From NCBI RefSeq assembly GCF_003026495.1, contig NZ_PYMA01000001.1, positions 62,001 to 126,000 on the forward strand: a DNA stretch of 64,000 bases, in the 5' to 3' direction. Position numbers and translations under genes: made by a program. Shown piece by piece: positions 8,425 to 18,750 of this stretch (position 1 is its first letter; each line of letters opens with the position of its first letter). The notes below the pieces were generated by a model that searched no databases, had not been told where the DNA came from, and worked only from the letters and a program-made list of their open reading frames with translations. Origin of the DNA: Photobacterium sanctipauli. GTDB taxonomy: Bacteria > Pseudomonadota > Gammaproteobacteria > Enterobacterales > Vibrionaceae.

Positions 8425-9472
8425 AAAAGTCCACGCATTGTGCATTATCGCAATGGCAGTATCAGGCGCAGTTAGTGCACAAGGTGTTGCGGTAAATGCT
8501 ATCGAGGCCCAATTAACAAGTGTTAACCCAACAAGAAACTATGTGGCCAAGTTTGAACCTCAAGCCCACACCCAAATTACACCGCGGGTGACAGGCTATA
8601 TTGTTAAACAAAAAGCAGAAGATGGCGCCTTGGTTGCCAAAGGCGATGTGCTATTTAAGCTTGATGATACGATTTACCGTCACAACCATAATCTTGCACA
8701 AGCCAATGTCAACCAAGCCAAGGCAGGCCATAGAAGTGCAGAGCTTCACTACGATCGTGTTGTACAACTGCAAGGGCCAGGTGGCTCAACGCAGTCAGAT
8801 TTAGAGCTTGCTCAGTCCCAACTAGATTCAGCTAAAGCGGCCCTGAGTGCAGCTGAAGTGAATGTTGAAAAAGCAGCCTACGATCTGGCTTCAACGGTGG
8901 TTGTTGCCCCCTATGATGGCAAGTTAGGCAAAGCACGTTTCTCCGAAGGTGATTTGGTTTCACCTGCCACTGGTGCCTTGACGGATATTGTTCAACTTTC
9001 GCCAATGAACGTAACGTTCAATATGGATTACAACGCTTACAAAGCGTATGGCTTGAATAATCCTGAAAGTCAGAGCGTACGTCTACGAGACACCAATACG
9101 CCAACGCAAGTTAACTATGTCGCCAACAAGGTGAACCCAACTGCGGGCACGATTCAGATCTCGGCAAGCTTTGATAATAGTGAATATGACTTCAAACCAC
9201 ATAAAGTTACCCACGTTACCGTCGAACATGCCGAACCACAGCAAGGATTTTGGATTCCAGAATCGGCCTTGGTTCAGGATCTCACAATCCAATATGTCTA
9301 TGTAATCAACGAACACAACAGCACCGCCCTTCGTCGTGACATTAAAATCACACAGCGCGATCAAGGCCGTGTATTTGTGACTGAAGGCATTGAGGATGGC
9401 AACCAAGTAATTACCGATGGACTGATGCGTGTTCGTCCTAACGCATTTGTTCACGTGCAAAAAGAGAAGTAA
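8417..9472 (+). CDS. RND efflux periplasmic adaptor (membrane fusion protein)
   Basis: Links the TolC channel to the inner-membrane RND pump. It has 351 residues with an N-terminal signal ([20 protein letters not shown]). It shows the biotinyl-lipoyl half-motifs ([20 protein letters not shown] and [20 protein letters not shown]), an alpha-helical hairpin between them (~85-150, rich in Ala/Gln), then a beta-barrel and the membrane-proximal domain ending [17 protein letters not shown]. No lipobox is present, so it is probably free in the periplasm or held by the signal anchor. It overlaps the channel gene by 8 nt and lies 2 nt before the pump gene, so translation is likely coupled. Confidence 0.9.
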   Translation: MAKKVHALCIIAMAVSGAVSAQGVAVNAIEAQLTSVNPTRNYVAKFEPQAHTQITPRVTGYIVKQKAEDGALVAKGDVLFKLDDTIYRHNHNLAQANVNQAKAGHRSAELHYDRVVQLQGPGGSTQSDLELAQSQLDSAKAALSAAEVNVEKAAYDLASTVVVAPYDGKLGKARFSEGDLVSPATGALTDIVQLSPMNVTFNMDYNAYKAYGLNNPESQSVRLRDTNTPTQVNYVANKVNPTAGTIQISASFDNSEYDFKPHKVTHVTVEHAEPQQGFWIPESALVQDLTIQYVYVINEHNSTALRRDIKITQRDQGRVFVTEGIEDGNQVITDGLMRVRPNAFVHVQKEK

Positions 9473-9474
9473 GC

Positions 9475-12400
9475 ATGTTAAGCCGATTTTTCATTTATAG
9501 ACCTAAATTTGCATTGGTGATTTCTATTGTGCTGACCTTGATTGGTGCCATAGCAATTAAACTTATGCCTATTTCCGAATACCCGGAAATCACCCCTCCA
9601 GTCATTAACGCTGTGGGGTTATATCCTGGTGCCAGTGCTGAAACCATCGAGCAAGTGATTGCCGCACCGATTGAAAAAGAAGTCAATGGTGTCGATGGCA
9701 TGCTCTACATGGATTCGCGTTCCGCCAACGATGGTACCTACATCCTTAAAGTGACGTTTGAAATTGGTACCGATCCTGATTTGGCTCAGGTTAACGTTCA
9801 GAACCGTGTGGCAGCAGCCCTACCCGCACTTCCGCCAATCGTTAACAACCTGGGTGTACGTGTTAAGAAAGCATCGTCTGATACCCTAATGGCAATTGCG
9901 TTGTATTCGCCAGAGCAAACCTATGACCGCCAGTACCTTGATAACTGGATGACGCTCAATATGGTAGATCGCTTGTCGCGTATCGATGGTGTGGGTGATA
10001 TGACACCACTGGGTACCGAGTACGCGATGCGTGTTTGGCTGGATGTCGATCAAATGACAGCATTGAACATCACGCCAGCTGAAGTACGCCAAGCGATTGC
10101 CGACCAAAATAGTCAATTCCCCGTGGGTAAACTAGGCGCTGGTCCGCTAAACGAACACAGCATGTTGCAAATCCCACTGTTAAGCCAAGGTCGTCTGGAA
10201 ACAGTTGAAGATTTCAACAATATCGTTGTTCGCACTGAAGCAGATGGATCCAATATCTACCTTCGTGATATTGCTGATATCGAGCTGGGTGATAACCGTT
10301 ACGAAACAACCACTATGTTGAACGGCCAACCGGCAGCACTGATGACGATTTCCCTTGCCCCTGGCGCCAACGCACTAGAGACAGGCCAAGCGGTTAAAGC
10401 ACTATTATCATCGCTGCAACTGCCTGAAGATGTTGCTTTTGCTTACCCGTTTGACATCACCGAGTTCGTGTCTGATTCTATTTCGACAGTAACAGAAACC
10501 CTGATCATTGCGGTTATTCTGGTTATCCTAGTGACTTACCTGTTCCTGGGTAGTATCCGTGCGACCATTGCACCAGCGGTTGCAATTCCTGTATCGCTTG
10601 TTGGCTCTTTCTTCTTCATGGACGCCTTTGGCTTCACCATCAATACCATCACCATGTTTGGTATGATCCTCGCCATCAGAATCGTGGTCGATAACGCCAT
10701 TTTGGTTATCGAAAACGTTGAACGTGTCATGAAGGAAAACCCTGAGTTTTCGGCGCCAAAGGCCACTTACATTGCAATGCAAGAAGTGACGGGGCCTATC
10801 GTGGCGTCTACCTTGGTCATGCTGGCGGTATTCGTGCCGATTAGCTTATTGCCAGGTATTACGGGTGTGATGTTCTCACAGTTCAGTATTACGCTGTGTA
10901 TCTCGCTGATCATCTCTGCCATTAACGCCTTAACCCTTTCTCCGGCAATCTGTTCGCTGGTAATGAAAGTTGAAAAACCTGCTAAATGGTTCATCGCCTT
11001 CAACCGCGGGTTAGATAAAGTCACCCATGCATACGGTAAGGCCGTCAGCCTGGTTGTTCGCAAAACCTCGGTTCTGCTGATTATTTTCGGCGGTACAATT
11101 GCAGCAACTTATGTTCTCAACAGCTATGTGCCAAATGCCTTCGTAGAGCCTGAAGATAAAGGCGCTATGCTGGCGTTGGTCCAGTTACCAGACGGCGCTT
11201 CTCTTAACCGTACGGATGCTGTTGTTGACCAAGCCGTTGAAATCATCTCGTCAGATCCAGCAGTCGAGCTTGTGGGTGGTGCCAGTGGCTTTAGTGCAAT
11301 CACGCTTTCAATCCAACCAAACAACGCAACAATGTTTATTGCATTGAAGCCTTGGGAAGAGCGTAAAGAGTTAGAAGGTGACAACACGGTATTTGCTGTT
11401 CAAAAACGTTTGAACGCAGCATTGAGCGGTATTGTTGAAGGTATTGCAATGACCATTGCACCACCAGCAATTTCGGGGATTGGTTCAGGCACCAACCTAG
11501 AATACATGCTGCAAAACAGCACCGGTGTCCCACAAACCGAACTCGCACAATCAGCAAACAACCTGATTGCAGAACTGAATGCCGCACCTGAAATTGCAGC
11601 GGCGTACACCCTATTCCGTGCCAACGTACCGCATTACTTCATTGATGTGGATCGTGAAAAAGCCCGCCAATACGGTGTATCGGTAACGGCTATTAACGAC
11701 ACCATCATGACTTACCTTGCAACCTCCCGTGGTGGTGATTTCTCCCTTTGGGGCAACACTTTCTACGTAACCCTGCAAGCCAAAGCAGAACAGCGTGTTG
11801 ATGTTAGCGATCTGACAAATATTCATGTGAAGTCAGCCTCTGGTGAAATGTTGCCATTGTCGGCTGTTGTTGATGTGGAGACGCGCCTTGAAGCCGATGT
11901 TACCTCTAAGTACAACATGCTATCAGCGGTGAAGATCTTCATTGCACCTGCTCCTGGTTACTCGTCTGGTCAGGCAATGGCAGCCGTTGAAGCAATCTCA
12001 GCCGAAACGCTGTCGACTGGCTACAGCTACGAGTGGACAACCATGGCACTGCAAGAAAAACTGGCAGGTAACGCCATTGTTTATGCCTTTGCGTTTGCAA
12101 TGATCTTTATCTACTTATTCCTAGTGGCACAATACGAGTCATGGGCATTGCCTGCTGCCATCATTATTGCAGCGCCAACAGCAGCATTAGGTGCTTACAT
12201 TGCTCTGGTATCAACAGGCCTGGCGATGACGCTTTACGGCCAAATTGGTTTGATCCTACTGATCACCATTGGCGCGAAGAACGCGATCCTAATTGTTGAA
12301 TTTGCCAAAATGCAACGTGAAGAGAAAGGGCTATCGATTGAAGAAGCTGCAGAGAAAGGCGGTACCATGCGTTTCCGTGCGGTTAACATGACGTCTTGGT

Positions 12401-12603
12401 CTTTCATTCTAGGTATCGTGCCACTTGCGTTTGCGTCTGGTCCTGGCTCGGTTGCCCAAACAGGTACGGGGTTAACCCTACTTGGCGGTATTTTATGTGT
12501 GCTTGTGCTGGGTACCGTTATCACTCCGGGCTTCTACGCGTTATTCCAACGAATTCGCGAAAAAGTGAATGGTGATAAACCGCGTGAAATTTGCCTAGAC
12601 TAA
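9475..12603 (+). CDS. RND multidrug efflux pump, inner-membrane subunit (HAE1-like)
   Basis: Proton-driven exporter of 1042 residues with the 12-helix AcrB architecture: an N-terminal helix, a large periplasmic loop (~30-335), helices 2-6, a second loop, then helices 8-12. Conserved elements include [11 protein letters not shown] at the start of the porter domain, [13 protein letters not shown] carrying the transmembrane-10 lysine, and [10 protein letters not shown] carrying the following arginine. Odd point: the transmembrane-4 proton-relay motif, VDDA in AcrB-type pumps, reads [16 protein letters not shown] here, with Asp406-Asn407 and an Arg where Gly is usual. The drug range cannot be read. 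It is the last gene of the three-gene operon and is followed by a strong terminator. Confidence 0.9.
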   Translation: MLSRFFIYRPKFALVISIVLTLIGAIAIKLMPISEYPEITPPVINAVGLYPGASAETIEQVIAAPIEKEVNGVDGMLYMDSRSANDGTYILKVTFEIGTDPDLAQVNVQNRVAAALPALPPIVNNLGVRVKKASSDTLMAIALYSPEQTYDRQYLDNWMTLNMVDRLSRIDGVGDMTPLGTEYAMRVWLDVDQMTALNITPAEVRQAIADQNSQFPVGKLGAGPLNEHSMLQIPLLSQGRLETVEDFNNIVVRTEADGSNIYLRDIADIELGDNRYETTTMLNGQPAALMTISLAPGANALETGQAVKALLSSLQLPEDVAFAYPFDITEFVSDSISTVTETLIIAVILVILVTYLFLGSIRATIAPAVAIPVSLVGSFFFMDAFGFTINTITMFGMILAIRIVVDNAILVIENVERVMKENPEFSAPKATYIAMQEVTGPIVASTLVMLAVFVPISLLPGITGVMFSQFSITLCISLIISAINALTLSPAICSLVMKVEKPAKWFIAFNRGLDKVTHAYGKAVSLVVRKTSVLLIIFGGTIAATYVLNSYVPNAFVEPEDKGAMLALVQLPDGASLNRTDAVVDQAVEIISSDPAVELVGGASGFSAITLSIQPNNATMFIALKPWEERKELEGDNTVFAVQKRLNAALSGIVEGIAMTIAPPAISGIGSGTNLEYMLQNSTGVPQTELAQSANNLIAELNAAPEIAAAYTLFRANVPHYFIDVDREKARQYGVSVTAINDTIMTYLATSRGGDFSLWGNTFYVTLQAKAEQRVDVSDLTNIHVKSASGEMLPLSAVVDVETRLEADVTSKYNMLSAVKIFIAPAPGYSSGQAMAAVEAISAETLSTGYSYEWTTMALQEKLAGNAIVYAFAFAMIFIYLFLVAQYESWALPAAIIIAAPTAALGAYIALVSTGLAMTLYGQIGLILLITIGAKNAILIVEFAKMQREEKGLSIEEAAEKGGTMRFRAVNMTSWSFILGIVPLAFASGPGSVAQTGTGLTLLGGILCVLVLGTVITPGFYALFQRIREKVNGDKPREICLD

Positions 12604-12702
12604 ATAAACTCATCACAATGGTGATAAAAACAACCGAATTAATATTCAGCTAACGTTAAGCTAAATAATAAATTCATTAAGGTTATATACAGCCACTAAA
12701 AT

Positions 12703-12736
12703 AAAAAGCCACTCCCTTTTTTGGGGTGGCTTTTTT
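12703..12736 (+). terminator. Rho-independent terminator of the efflux operon
   Basis: AAAAAGCCACTCCC, a T-rich loop, GGGGTGGC and six T residues, about 100 bp after the pump gene. Confidence 0.9.
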
Positions 12737-12767
12737 ATATTTGTGACTGATTAAACAAACACTCAAT

Positions 12768-12807
12768 ATATCGGAAGTCGTGCTATCTAATGTCGTTATC
12801 TGACCTA
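12768..12807 (+). promoter_or_regulatory. Second copy of the AraC-type direct-repeat operator
   Basis: ATGTCGTTATCTGACCTA (12790-12807) matches the efflux-promoter repeat at 14 of 18 positions. A degenerate copy (ATATCGGAAGTCGTGCTA, 10 of 18) sits exactly 22 bp upstream at 12768. The serine-hydrolase gene starts 53 bp downstream, so the same regulator probably controls it. Confidence 0.55.
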
Positions 12808-12860
12808 TAGGCAATTTTTAAGAAAAATATAATCTCCCCCATCTAAACAAGGAGATACCT

Positions 12861-14237
12861 ATGAAACTTAAAGCCATCGCACTATTGGCCTCCACGTTAA
12901 TGCTTCCAGCTTCTTATGCATTTAGCTCTAGCGACGCTGTTGCAGAAAACCCTGTTGAAGCAGCGCTGAAAGCTGAAGGGGCATTAGTGACTCTACCAGT
13001 AGAAGCAGCGAAAGACGGTTTCGCACCTGAGTTTGTTGATGCGGCTCGTGCCAATTTCAATAACTTCCACTGGCAAATGGGTGGCGATCACGCGCTTTAT
13101 TACCACAAGAGCATGAATGAATTCATGCCAACGGCTATCGCTTCGCCAAATGAAATGTACAAGCCACTTGTCAAAGCTATTAACCCTGAGCTGAGCAAAC
13201 TAACGGTTAACAAGCAGGCCAAAGGCGAGTTAACAATGGATGAGTACCTCGCGGACCCCGCTTTCCGTACTCAAGGCTTCATGTTGATCCACGAAGGAAA
13301 AATCGTATACGAAGCCTACCCAGGTATGAAGCCAACGGATCGCCACGTTTGGGCATCTGCCGCGAAAACAACGGTTGGCCTTATCGTGGCTCAGCTGGTT
13401 GAAGAAGGCAAAGTAGACCCAAGCAAGCCAATGACGGCTTACGTTCCTGAGCTTAAAAACACCGTTTGGGATGACGTCACTGTCCTTGATGTTCTGAACC
13501 ATACTACCGGTTTCGATAACGAAGAAACCCTCGAGTCGGTATTAAACCCAGACTCACCTGTTGTGCGCTTCTTCGCATCGGCATTTGGTTCTCCACGCTT
13601 CAGCACAGGTAAACTTGAGAGCTGGGCTGATGTGGCGAAAGATACAGAGAAGAAAGCGGACGAGCCTGCTGGCACACGCTTTAGCTACGCTTCAATGAAC
13701 ACCATCGTGCTAACCAAAATGATCGAAAACCTAGAAGGCACAACCTTCTCCCAGGTGTTTGAAGATCGCGTTTGGGGCAAGATGACTGCACGTCAGCCTG
13801 CCCTATTCAACCAAACCCCAGACGGCATGGCGATTGCAGTAGGCCTAATGCTTACCACAGTAGAAGATATGGCGCGCTACGGCATGCTATACACACCTAG
13901 CTGGGAAGCAGCGGCAACTGAGCCTGTCGTTTCACAAGCAGTGATTGATCGTATCCTAACTAGTGGTGACCCTAAAACTCACACCAATACCACTAAACAA
14001 AAGAGTTCGGTAAGCGCAGCTGGTGAAGCTTCTGTATCTCAGTCATACCAGTTTGACTTCATCTTTGAAGATGGTGCAATGGCGAAAAGCGGCAACTTAG
14101 GTCAGTACATCTATGTTGATCCTAACCGTGACTTCGTGGGCGTGGTGTTCTCAACCAACCCATACCATTCAGGTTACGGTGAATTCAAAGCACCAACCTT
14201 CATGCGCCAGGCAGCAAAACTTCTAGCCGACAAATAA
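12861..14237 (+). CDS. Exported serine hydrolase of the class C beta-lactamase / 6-aminohexanoate hydrolase family
   Basis: A 458-residue secreted hydrolase. It has a signal peptide (MKLKAIALLASTLMLPASYA), AGGAG 7 nt before the ATG, and the penicillin-binding fold motifs: SxxK at Ser166-Lys169 (WASAAKTTVG), a Tyr-containing second motif in RFSYASMNTIV, and a GNLGQYIYVDPNRDFVGVV segment in place of the KTG box. That combination is typical of esterase or amide-hydrolase members rather than true beta-lactamases. It shares a promoter motif with the upstream efflux operon, so it may modify a compound that the pump exports; this is inference. Confidence 0.82.
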   Translation: MKLKAIALLASTLMLPASYAFSSSDAVAENPVEAALKAEGALVTLPVEAAKDGFAPEFVDAARANFNNFHWQMGGDHALYYHKSMNEFMPTAIASPNEMYKPLVKAINPELSKLTVNKQAKGELTMDEYLADPAFRTQGFMLIHEGKIVYEAYPGMKPTDRHVWASAAKTTVGLIVAQLVEEGKVDPSKPMTAYVPELKNTVWDDVTVLDVLNHTTGFDNEETLESVLNPDSPVVRFFASAFGSPRFSTGKLESWADVAKDTEKKADEPAGTRFSYASMNTIVLTKMIENLEGTTFSQVFEDRVWGKMTARQPALFNQTPDGMAIAVGLMLTTVEDMARYGMLYTPSWEAAATEPVVSQAVIDRILTSGDPKTHTNTTKQKSSVSAAGEASVSQSYQFDFIFEDGAMAKSGNLGQYIYVDPNRDFVGVVFSTNPYHSGYGEFKAPTFMRQAAKLLADK

Positions 14238-14267
14238 TAACGGGCAAAGAAGTTCCTCCTTAATACC

Positions 14268-14296
14268 CAGTAGCGGCTGGCTTTACGTCGCTACTG
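14268..14296 (+). terminator. Hairpin after the serine hydrolase
   Basis: CAGTAGCG (14268-14275) pairs with CGCTACTG (14289-14296) around a 13-nt loop. There is no T run, so it could be an mRNA-end stabiliser or a leaky terminator. Confidence 0.45.
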
Positions 14297-14351
14297 AATA
14301 TTCACCCTAATGTAAAATCGCTTCAAGGACGAAGCAAACTCAGAGAATAAA

Positions 14352-15131
14352 ATGAAAAAGTTTGCTTTATTAGCACCTCTTGCAGCATGCCTTGCTGCAC
14401 CTGTTATGGCAGAAGAAGAACAAGTTATCGATCCGGCTGACGTTACCAAAGTGTATACACAATCGGCATTAATGTTCAGCGGTAACTCTGAAGTTCAATG
14501 GCAAGGTCAAATTGCAGGCGGCCTAGAAAACGGCCAGCAGTTCGCTCTATTGAGTGAAGCGACATTTGACAACAAAGACAACGACGAAAATAAGTTTGGC
14601 TTGGATTACCAAACATCACGTACCCAATACTTCCATGTATTCAATACGGGCTCGTCAACACTACCAAAATTGGGTGCTTCGTTAGATTACGTGAATACCC
14701 GCACCAACTCAGTGAAAAATGATTTGCTGTCAATCGGCGCTGTAGCCGCTATTAACCCAGCCTACACCGGCGGCCTATTGGTCTTCCCTCGTGCTGGTGT
14801 GATGACCGGTAGCATGGAAGTGCTAGATGCTGGTATGAACGGTAAAGATGACCTAACCGGTTATAGCCTAGGGCTAATTACTGCCGTTTACTTGGGCGAT
14901 GGCGGTTCTTACCTTTCAGTGATGCCTGAGTGGCAAGATTTATCGGGTGATGAAATCGAGATGCAAAACCTATCGATTAAAGCATCCATTAACGTCCCAC
15001 TGAACAGTGCCCGTACTTGGTGGCTAAACACCCGGTACGACTTTACTAAATCAGATCTTGAAGTTAACGGTACTGACTTAAGCGGTGATTGGGAAACCCA
15101 AGCATGGCTAGGTGTTCGCCATTACTTCTAA
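14352..15131 (+). CDS. Putative outer-membrane beta-barrel protein, function unknown
   Basis: A 259-residue exported protein with a clear signal peptide (MKKFALLAPLAACLAAPVMA) and a C-terminal aromatic ending (AWLGVRHYF) typical of barrels inserted by the BAM complex. The body alternates polar and hydrophobic residues in strand-length segments (WQGQIAGGLENGQQFALLSE; YLSVMPEWQDL; WWLNTRYDF). I do not recognise a named family. It lies between the serine hydrolase and the DcaP-like porin, all in the same direction, with a hairpin before it and a terminator after it, so it is probably its own transcript. Confidence 0.65.
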   Translation: MKKFALLAPLAACLAAPVMAEEEQVIDPADVTKVYTQSALMFSGNSEVQWQGQIAGGLENGQQFALLSEATFDNKDNDENKFGLDYQTSRTQYFHVFNTGSSTLPKLGASLDYVNTRTNSVKNDLLSIGAVAAINPAYTGGLLVFPRAGVMTGSMEVLDAGMNGKDDLTGYSLGLITAVYLGDGGSYLSVMPEWQDLSGDEIEMQNLSIKASINVPLNSARTWWLNTRYDFTKSDLEVNGTDLSGDWETQAWLGVRHYF

Positions 15132-15152
15132 GTAACAATAATTAACGTACCC

Positions 15153-15182
15153 AAGCCACCTCTAATTAGCGGTGGCTTTTTA
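15153..15182 (+). terminator. Rho-independent terminator
   Basis: AAGCCACC / GGTGGCTT with a 10-nt loop, followed by a T run, just after the beta-barrel gene. Confidence 0.9.
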
Positions 15183-15196
15183 GCATATCAATATTT

Positions 15197-16330
15197 ATGA
15201 AAATTAAACAACTTCCCCTTATTTGCAGTCTTGCTCTAGCAAGTGCGTCTGGCTACGCCTCTACCCCAGCATCCGATATAGATTTTAATTTTGGTGGCTC
15301 TATTATAACCATCATCGTTCACGATACGGATACTGCTGGGGCCGGCATCAATATTCCTGGCAACAGCCTATTCAATAAAAGCACCAACAGTGACACCAAG
15401 ATAGATGCATCACTCTCGCAAATTAAATTTGGTGCATCGCAAGCCTTTGATGATGGCTCAAACCTGAGCTCACAAGTTGTACTGGATTTTAACGCCAATA
15501 ACGATGGCGGTATGTCACCACGCCTACGTGAAGCTTATGTCACCTGGTCAACAGAACATGGTCAACTGCTTGCTGGTCAAACATGGTCGACCTTTATGGA
15601 CATGCGTAATATCCCTCAATCTTTAGCGGAAGCGACATTGAGTGGTGCTGTATTTAAACGTCAGCCACTCATTAGATGGTCGCAAGAGTTTGGGGAATTT
15701 AAATACGACATCGCGCTAGAAAGCAGCACCAACGATGATATTCAAAACCAGTTCAAAGATAAGCTAGATACATCAGGCGCCATCCCTGATATCGCCCTAG
15801 CCGGTGAATGGGCAAATGAAAGTGCTTGGTTCAGAGCAACGGCTCTGTTCAACCAATTGAGACTCACATACCAAGACAAAGAGCAAAAAGAATCCGGTTA
15901 TGGCGTTCAGCTATCGGCTGGCTGGGACTTAACCAACAATGACCGCATTTCATTCTTAACCTACCGGGGAGAAGGCACCGACCGCTACCTACTGGGTTTG
16001 AACAGCACAGGCCCAACATGGAATACCAAAACTCAAACCATTGACCTTCGCGAAGCAGAAAGCGCGATGGTGTCTTACACCCGTAAATGGCAGCCTAGCT
16101 TAAAATCTGTGTTGGCTTACGGCAAAGTATCGACAGAAGCGCTAGATTGGCAGGATGAGTTGCGCCACGACACCTTTACTTCTACCCAATATGCCATGGC
16201 CAACTTACTTTGGACGGTAAAGCCCAACCTAACACTAGGTGTTGAGTACAACTACTCCCAATATGAACGAAGCCAAGCAGAAGAACGCGATAACCATCGC
16301 ATTATGCTTGGCATGGATTGGAAGTACTAA
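15197..16330 (+). CDS. DcaP-like outer-membrane porin
   Basis: A 377-residue exported protein with a signal peptide ending SGYAS. It resembles the DcaP family of trimeric diffusion porins: a short N-terminal DIDFNFGGSI strand, repeated barrel strands such as LSQIKFGASQAFDDGSNL and QVVLDFN, the constriction-type segment GQLLAGQTWSTFMDMRNIP, and a C-terminal strand HRIMLGMDWKY ending in an aromatic residue. DcaP porins admit small anions such as dicarboxylates. It is preceded by a terminator and only 15 bp of remaining leader, so its promoter may overlap the previous gene's end. It converges on the GntR gene. Confidence 0.78.
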   Translation: MKIKQLPLICSLALASASGYASTPASDIDFNFGGSIITIIVHDTDTAGAGINIPGNSLFNKSTNSDTKIDASLSQIKFGASQAFDDGSNLSSQVVLDFNANNDGGMSPRLREAYVTWSTEHGQLLAGQTWSTFMDMRNIPQSLAEATLSGAVFKRQPLIRWSQEFGEFKYDIALESSTNDDIQNQFKDKLDTSGAIPDIALAGEWANESAWFRATALFNQLRLTYQDKEQKESGYGVQLSAGWDLTNNDRISFLTYRGEGTDRYLLGLNSTGPTWNTKTQTIDLREAESAMVSYTRKWQPSLKSVLAYGKVSTEALDWQDELRHDTFTSTQYAMANLLWTVKPNLTLGVEYNYSQYERSQAEERDNHRIMLGMDWKY

Positions 16331-16345
16331 GCCCATTAAACTCAA

Positions 16346-16374
16346 AAGCCTCTTAAGAATATCTCAAGAGGCTT
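16346..16374. terminator. Terminator between convergent porin and GntR genes
   Basis: AAGCCTCTT (16346-16354) pairs with AAGAGGCTT (16366-16374). Short A- and T-rich flanks allow use from both directions. Confidence 0.75.
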
Positions 16375-16398
16375 GCTTCAATATCTTTGCGCCGTGAC

Positions 16399-17145
16399 TT
16401 AGCTTTCAGTGAGGAATCGGTTTGCCATTTCGGCTTCTTGCTGTTTCATTAATTGATGGGCAGTAAGCATATGCTGCTCCATCACTTGCTTAGCTTTAAC
16501 CGCATCCCCTTTTTGCAAAGCATCGACTAATGCTCTCTGGCTTTGGACCCCTGTATGCCACAGTTTATGATTACCTGGCTCATAGAGTTTTTTGTATATC
16601 GTCAACTCCGTTAGCATTTGCGCCGTAAATCTCACCACAAATTTAAGCAACTCATTCCCTGAATAGCTAGCAAGCAAGCTATGAAATTCAATCGATGCAA
16701 TATGGTGCTCGCGCTCTTGATAAACATCCTCAGGAGGTAGCATGTACTTATCAATTTGGTTATGCAGCTGAGCAACCTGATCGTCATTCAATGTGCCAGC
16801 AAGAGATGCCGCAATCTCAGGCTCTAAAGTAAGCCTGATTTGATACAGGTCAGATATCGAAAACTTCTTAAAGAATAAATAATTACTCAAAAGTGCCTGG
16901 GCCTTTCCCTCACTCATTTCAGTAACAAATGCGCCTCCTTTCGGGCCCGTCTTGGTTATCAGGATTCCTTGAGCTTCAAGTATACGCATACTCTCTCGTA
17001 CAGTACTTTTGGAAGCATCAAAAATTTCCATAACTTGCTGCTCACTTGGCAGACGATCACCTGGTTGTAATGCTTGCTGCACAATCCAAGCTTTGATTGA
17101 CTCTGCAAGTTGCTGGGTCCTTCTTCCTTTCGAACTGCCTGCCAC
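16399..17145 (-). CDS. GntR-family (FadR subfamily) regulator of the adjacent ureide operon
   Basis: A 248-residue regulator. The N-terminal winged helix (~10-75) contains LQPGDRLPSEQQVMEIFDAS and STVRESMRILEAQGILITK; the C-terminal all-helical FCD domain has the metal/ligand-type pattern (IRLTLEPEIAA, IEFHSLLASYSGNELL, HMLTAHQLM). The start is GTG with GAGG 5 nt upstream. It is divergent from the amidohydrolase operon, and two identical palindromes lie between them, so it probably represses that operon until its substrate or product binds. Confidence 0.9.
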   Translation of the reverse strand: MAGSSKGRRTQQLAESIKAWIVQQALQPGDRLPSEQQVMEIFDASKSTVRESMRILEAQGILITKTGPKGGAFVTEMSEGKAQALLSNYLFFKKFSISDLYQIRLTLEPEIAASLAGTLNDDQVAQLHNQIDKYMLPPEDVYQEREHHIASIEFHSLLASYSGNELLKFVVRFTAQMLTELTIYKKLYEPGNHKLWHTGVQSQRALVDALQKGDAVKAKQVMEQHMLTAHQLMKQQEAEMANRFLTES

Positions 17146-17303
17146 AATATCCTCAATATTCTTTAATCTAACTTACAACCTGAATTCTGAAGTAATCTCA
17201 TCAGATGTCACCATTTTTCTGCGCTTTAAACGACTAAAGCAGCATAAAACTAAGCTATGAAACTTGCAGACTATGAGTTTACTCTCTGTGTACTTTAAAC
17301 CAC

Positions 17304-17319
17304 ATTTATCATGATAAAT
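17304..17319. promoter_or_regulatory. GntR operator, copy 1
   Basis: ATTTATCATGATAAAT is a perfect 16-bp palindrome, repeated exactly 30 bp further on. It lies in the divergent promoter region between the GntR gene and the amidohydrolase gene. Confidence 0.8.
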
Positions 17320-17333
17320 AGCCTCCATTTGAT

Positions 17334-17349
17334 ATTTATCATGATAAAT
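17334..17349. promoter_or_regulatory. GntR operator, copy 2
   Basis: Second identical ATTTATCATGATAAAT palindrome. The 30-bp centre-to-centre distance (about three helical turns) places both on the same face of the DNA. It is 33 bp upstream of the amidohydrolase ATG. Confidence 0.8.
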
Positions 17350-17381
17350 TAAAGCGCACATGGATAAGAATAGAACGATTT

Positions 17382-18632
17382 ATGATGGAAAAATTCGAAA
17401 GTATCGCTAACTTAGCTTGGGAATGGCTTGAAGATATTGCCCAGTGCAGTCAAACAAGTCGCCCTGATACAGAAGGCGTAACTCGTTTGTGTGCCAGTAA
17501 AGAACATGCTCATGCAAATGAAAAGCTGAAGACATGGATGAGCTTATCTGGCATGCAGGTACGCCTAGATAACGCAGCAAACTTAATCGGCCGTTATCAA
17601 AGCTCAAACCCCAATGCTAAGACATTAATTTTTGGCTCACATCAAGACACAGTGCCAAATGGCGGTAAATATGACGGCATCTTAGGGGTTATTTTACCCA
17701 TCGCGCTTATTCATCATTTTCACCAGAAAGAAATTGAACTCCCTTTCCATATTGATGTGATTGCGTTCAGTGACGAGGAAGGAACACGCTTTCAATCTAC
17801 GCTTCTAGGCTCTAAGGCCATTGCAGGTACATTTGATCCAGCAGTATTGGAAGCTCAAGATATCAACGGCATCAGCATGCGTGATGCACTGACATCATTT
17901 GGCTGCAAACCAGAGTTAATTCATCATGATGCTTACGATAAGGCTTCAGTTATTGGCTTTGTCGAGCTACATATTGAGCAAGGACCACAATTAGAGCAAG
18001 CAAACTTACCTGTTGGCATCGTAACGGCAATTACAGGTATAGAACGTCACACCTTGTCAATAACAGGAAAAGCAGGCCACGCCGGGACAGTCCCTATGAA
18101 CCTCCGGCAGGATGCACTGGTTGGAGCATCTCAGATTATCCACATGTTTGATCAATTGTGTAAGCGTGAAGATGACTTAGTTGGTGTCGTGGGAAAAATT
18201 ACCAACCTTCCTAACGGAGTGAATGTTATTCCTCAGCAAACCGATATCACGATTGAACTGCGCTCGCCCAATGATGAGTCGCGCATCGCTGCAAGACAAG
18301 AGCTCTTGGAAAATATCGAAAAATTACTTACTCAGTACAATCTGACATACAAACATAAGCAGACATATGAGCAGCCAGCAGTAACATGCTCAAACTCACT
18401 ATCATCAGCACTAACAGAAGCTGTCAGTTTGGCTGGTATTAAGCCCACACACTTATTTAGTGGCGCGGGACACGATGGATTAGCGGTATGCGAATTAACT
18501 GATATCGCCATGTTATTCATGCGTTGCACCGATGGGATCAGCCACCATCCTGACGAGGCTATCCTACGTGAAGACTTAATGGCAGCAGCTGAAGTACTGA
18601 ACCACTTTTGCCTAAACATGAAAGAAGAGTAA
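17382..18632 (+). CDS. M20-family amidohydrolase (allantoate / N-carbamoyl-L-amino-acid type)
   Basis: Metal-dependent amidase of 416 residues predicted to cleave a carbamoyl or ureido group from allantoate, an N-carbamoyl amino acid or a similar compound. Metal ligands and signatures are intact: FGSHQDTVPNGGKYDG, FSDEEGTRFQSTLLGS, VELHIEQGPQLE, the dimerisation-domain segment GKAGHAGTVPMN, and the final SHHPDEAI. The family members differ in substrate, which cannot be fixed by reading. The gene begins the operon controlled by the two GntR operators; the transporter and DUF1028 genes follow. Two consecutive ATGs (17382, 17385) are possible starts; the ribosome-binding site is weak. Confidence 0.85.
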   Translation: MMEKFESIANLAWEWLEDIAQCSQTSRPDTEGVTRLCASKEHAHANEKLKTWMSLSGMQVRLDNAANLIGRYQSSNPNAKTLIFGSHQDTVPNGGKYDGILGVILPIALIHHFHQKEIELPFHIDVIAFSDEEGTRFQSTLLGSKAIAGTFDPAVLEAQDINGISMRDALTSFGCKPELIHHDAYDKASVIGFVELHIEQGPQLEQANLPVGIVTAITGIERHTLSITGKAGHAGTVPMNLRQDALVGASQIIHMFDQLCKREDDLVGVVGKITNLPNGVNVIPQQTDITIELRSPNDESRIAARQELLENIEKLLTQYNLTYKHKQTYEQPAVTCSNSLSSALTEAVSLAGIKPTHLFSGAGHDGLAVCELTDIAMLFMRCTDGISHHPDEAILREDLMAAAEVLNHFCLNMKEE

Positions 18633-18750
18633 GCTAACCCATTAAATATAAATACATTATTAACAACCTATAAAACAAAATTTAGGTTTTGGCGTGTATA
18701 TACGGTTCTGAAATTGAATCGGTAACCCTAAGTTATGGAGTGATTTTGTT

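Noticed and set aside
7033..12603. Antisense frames opposite the efflux genes
   Set aside because: They lie entirely within well-supported genes, show no family features and have no ribosome-binding sites.
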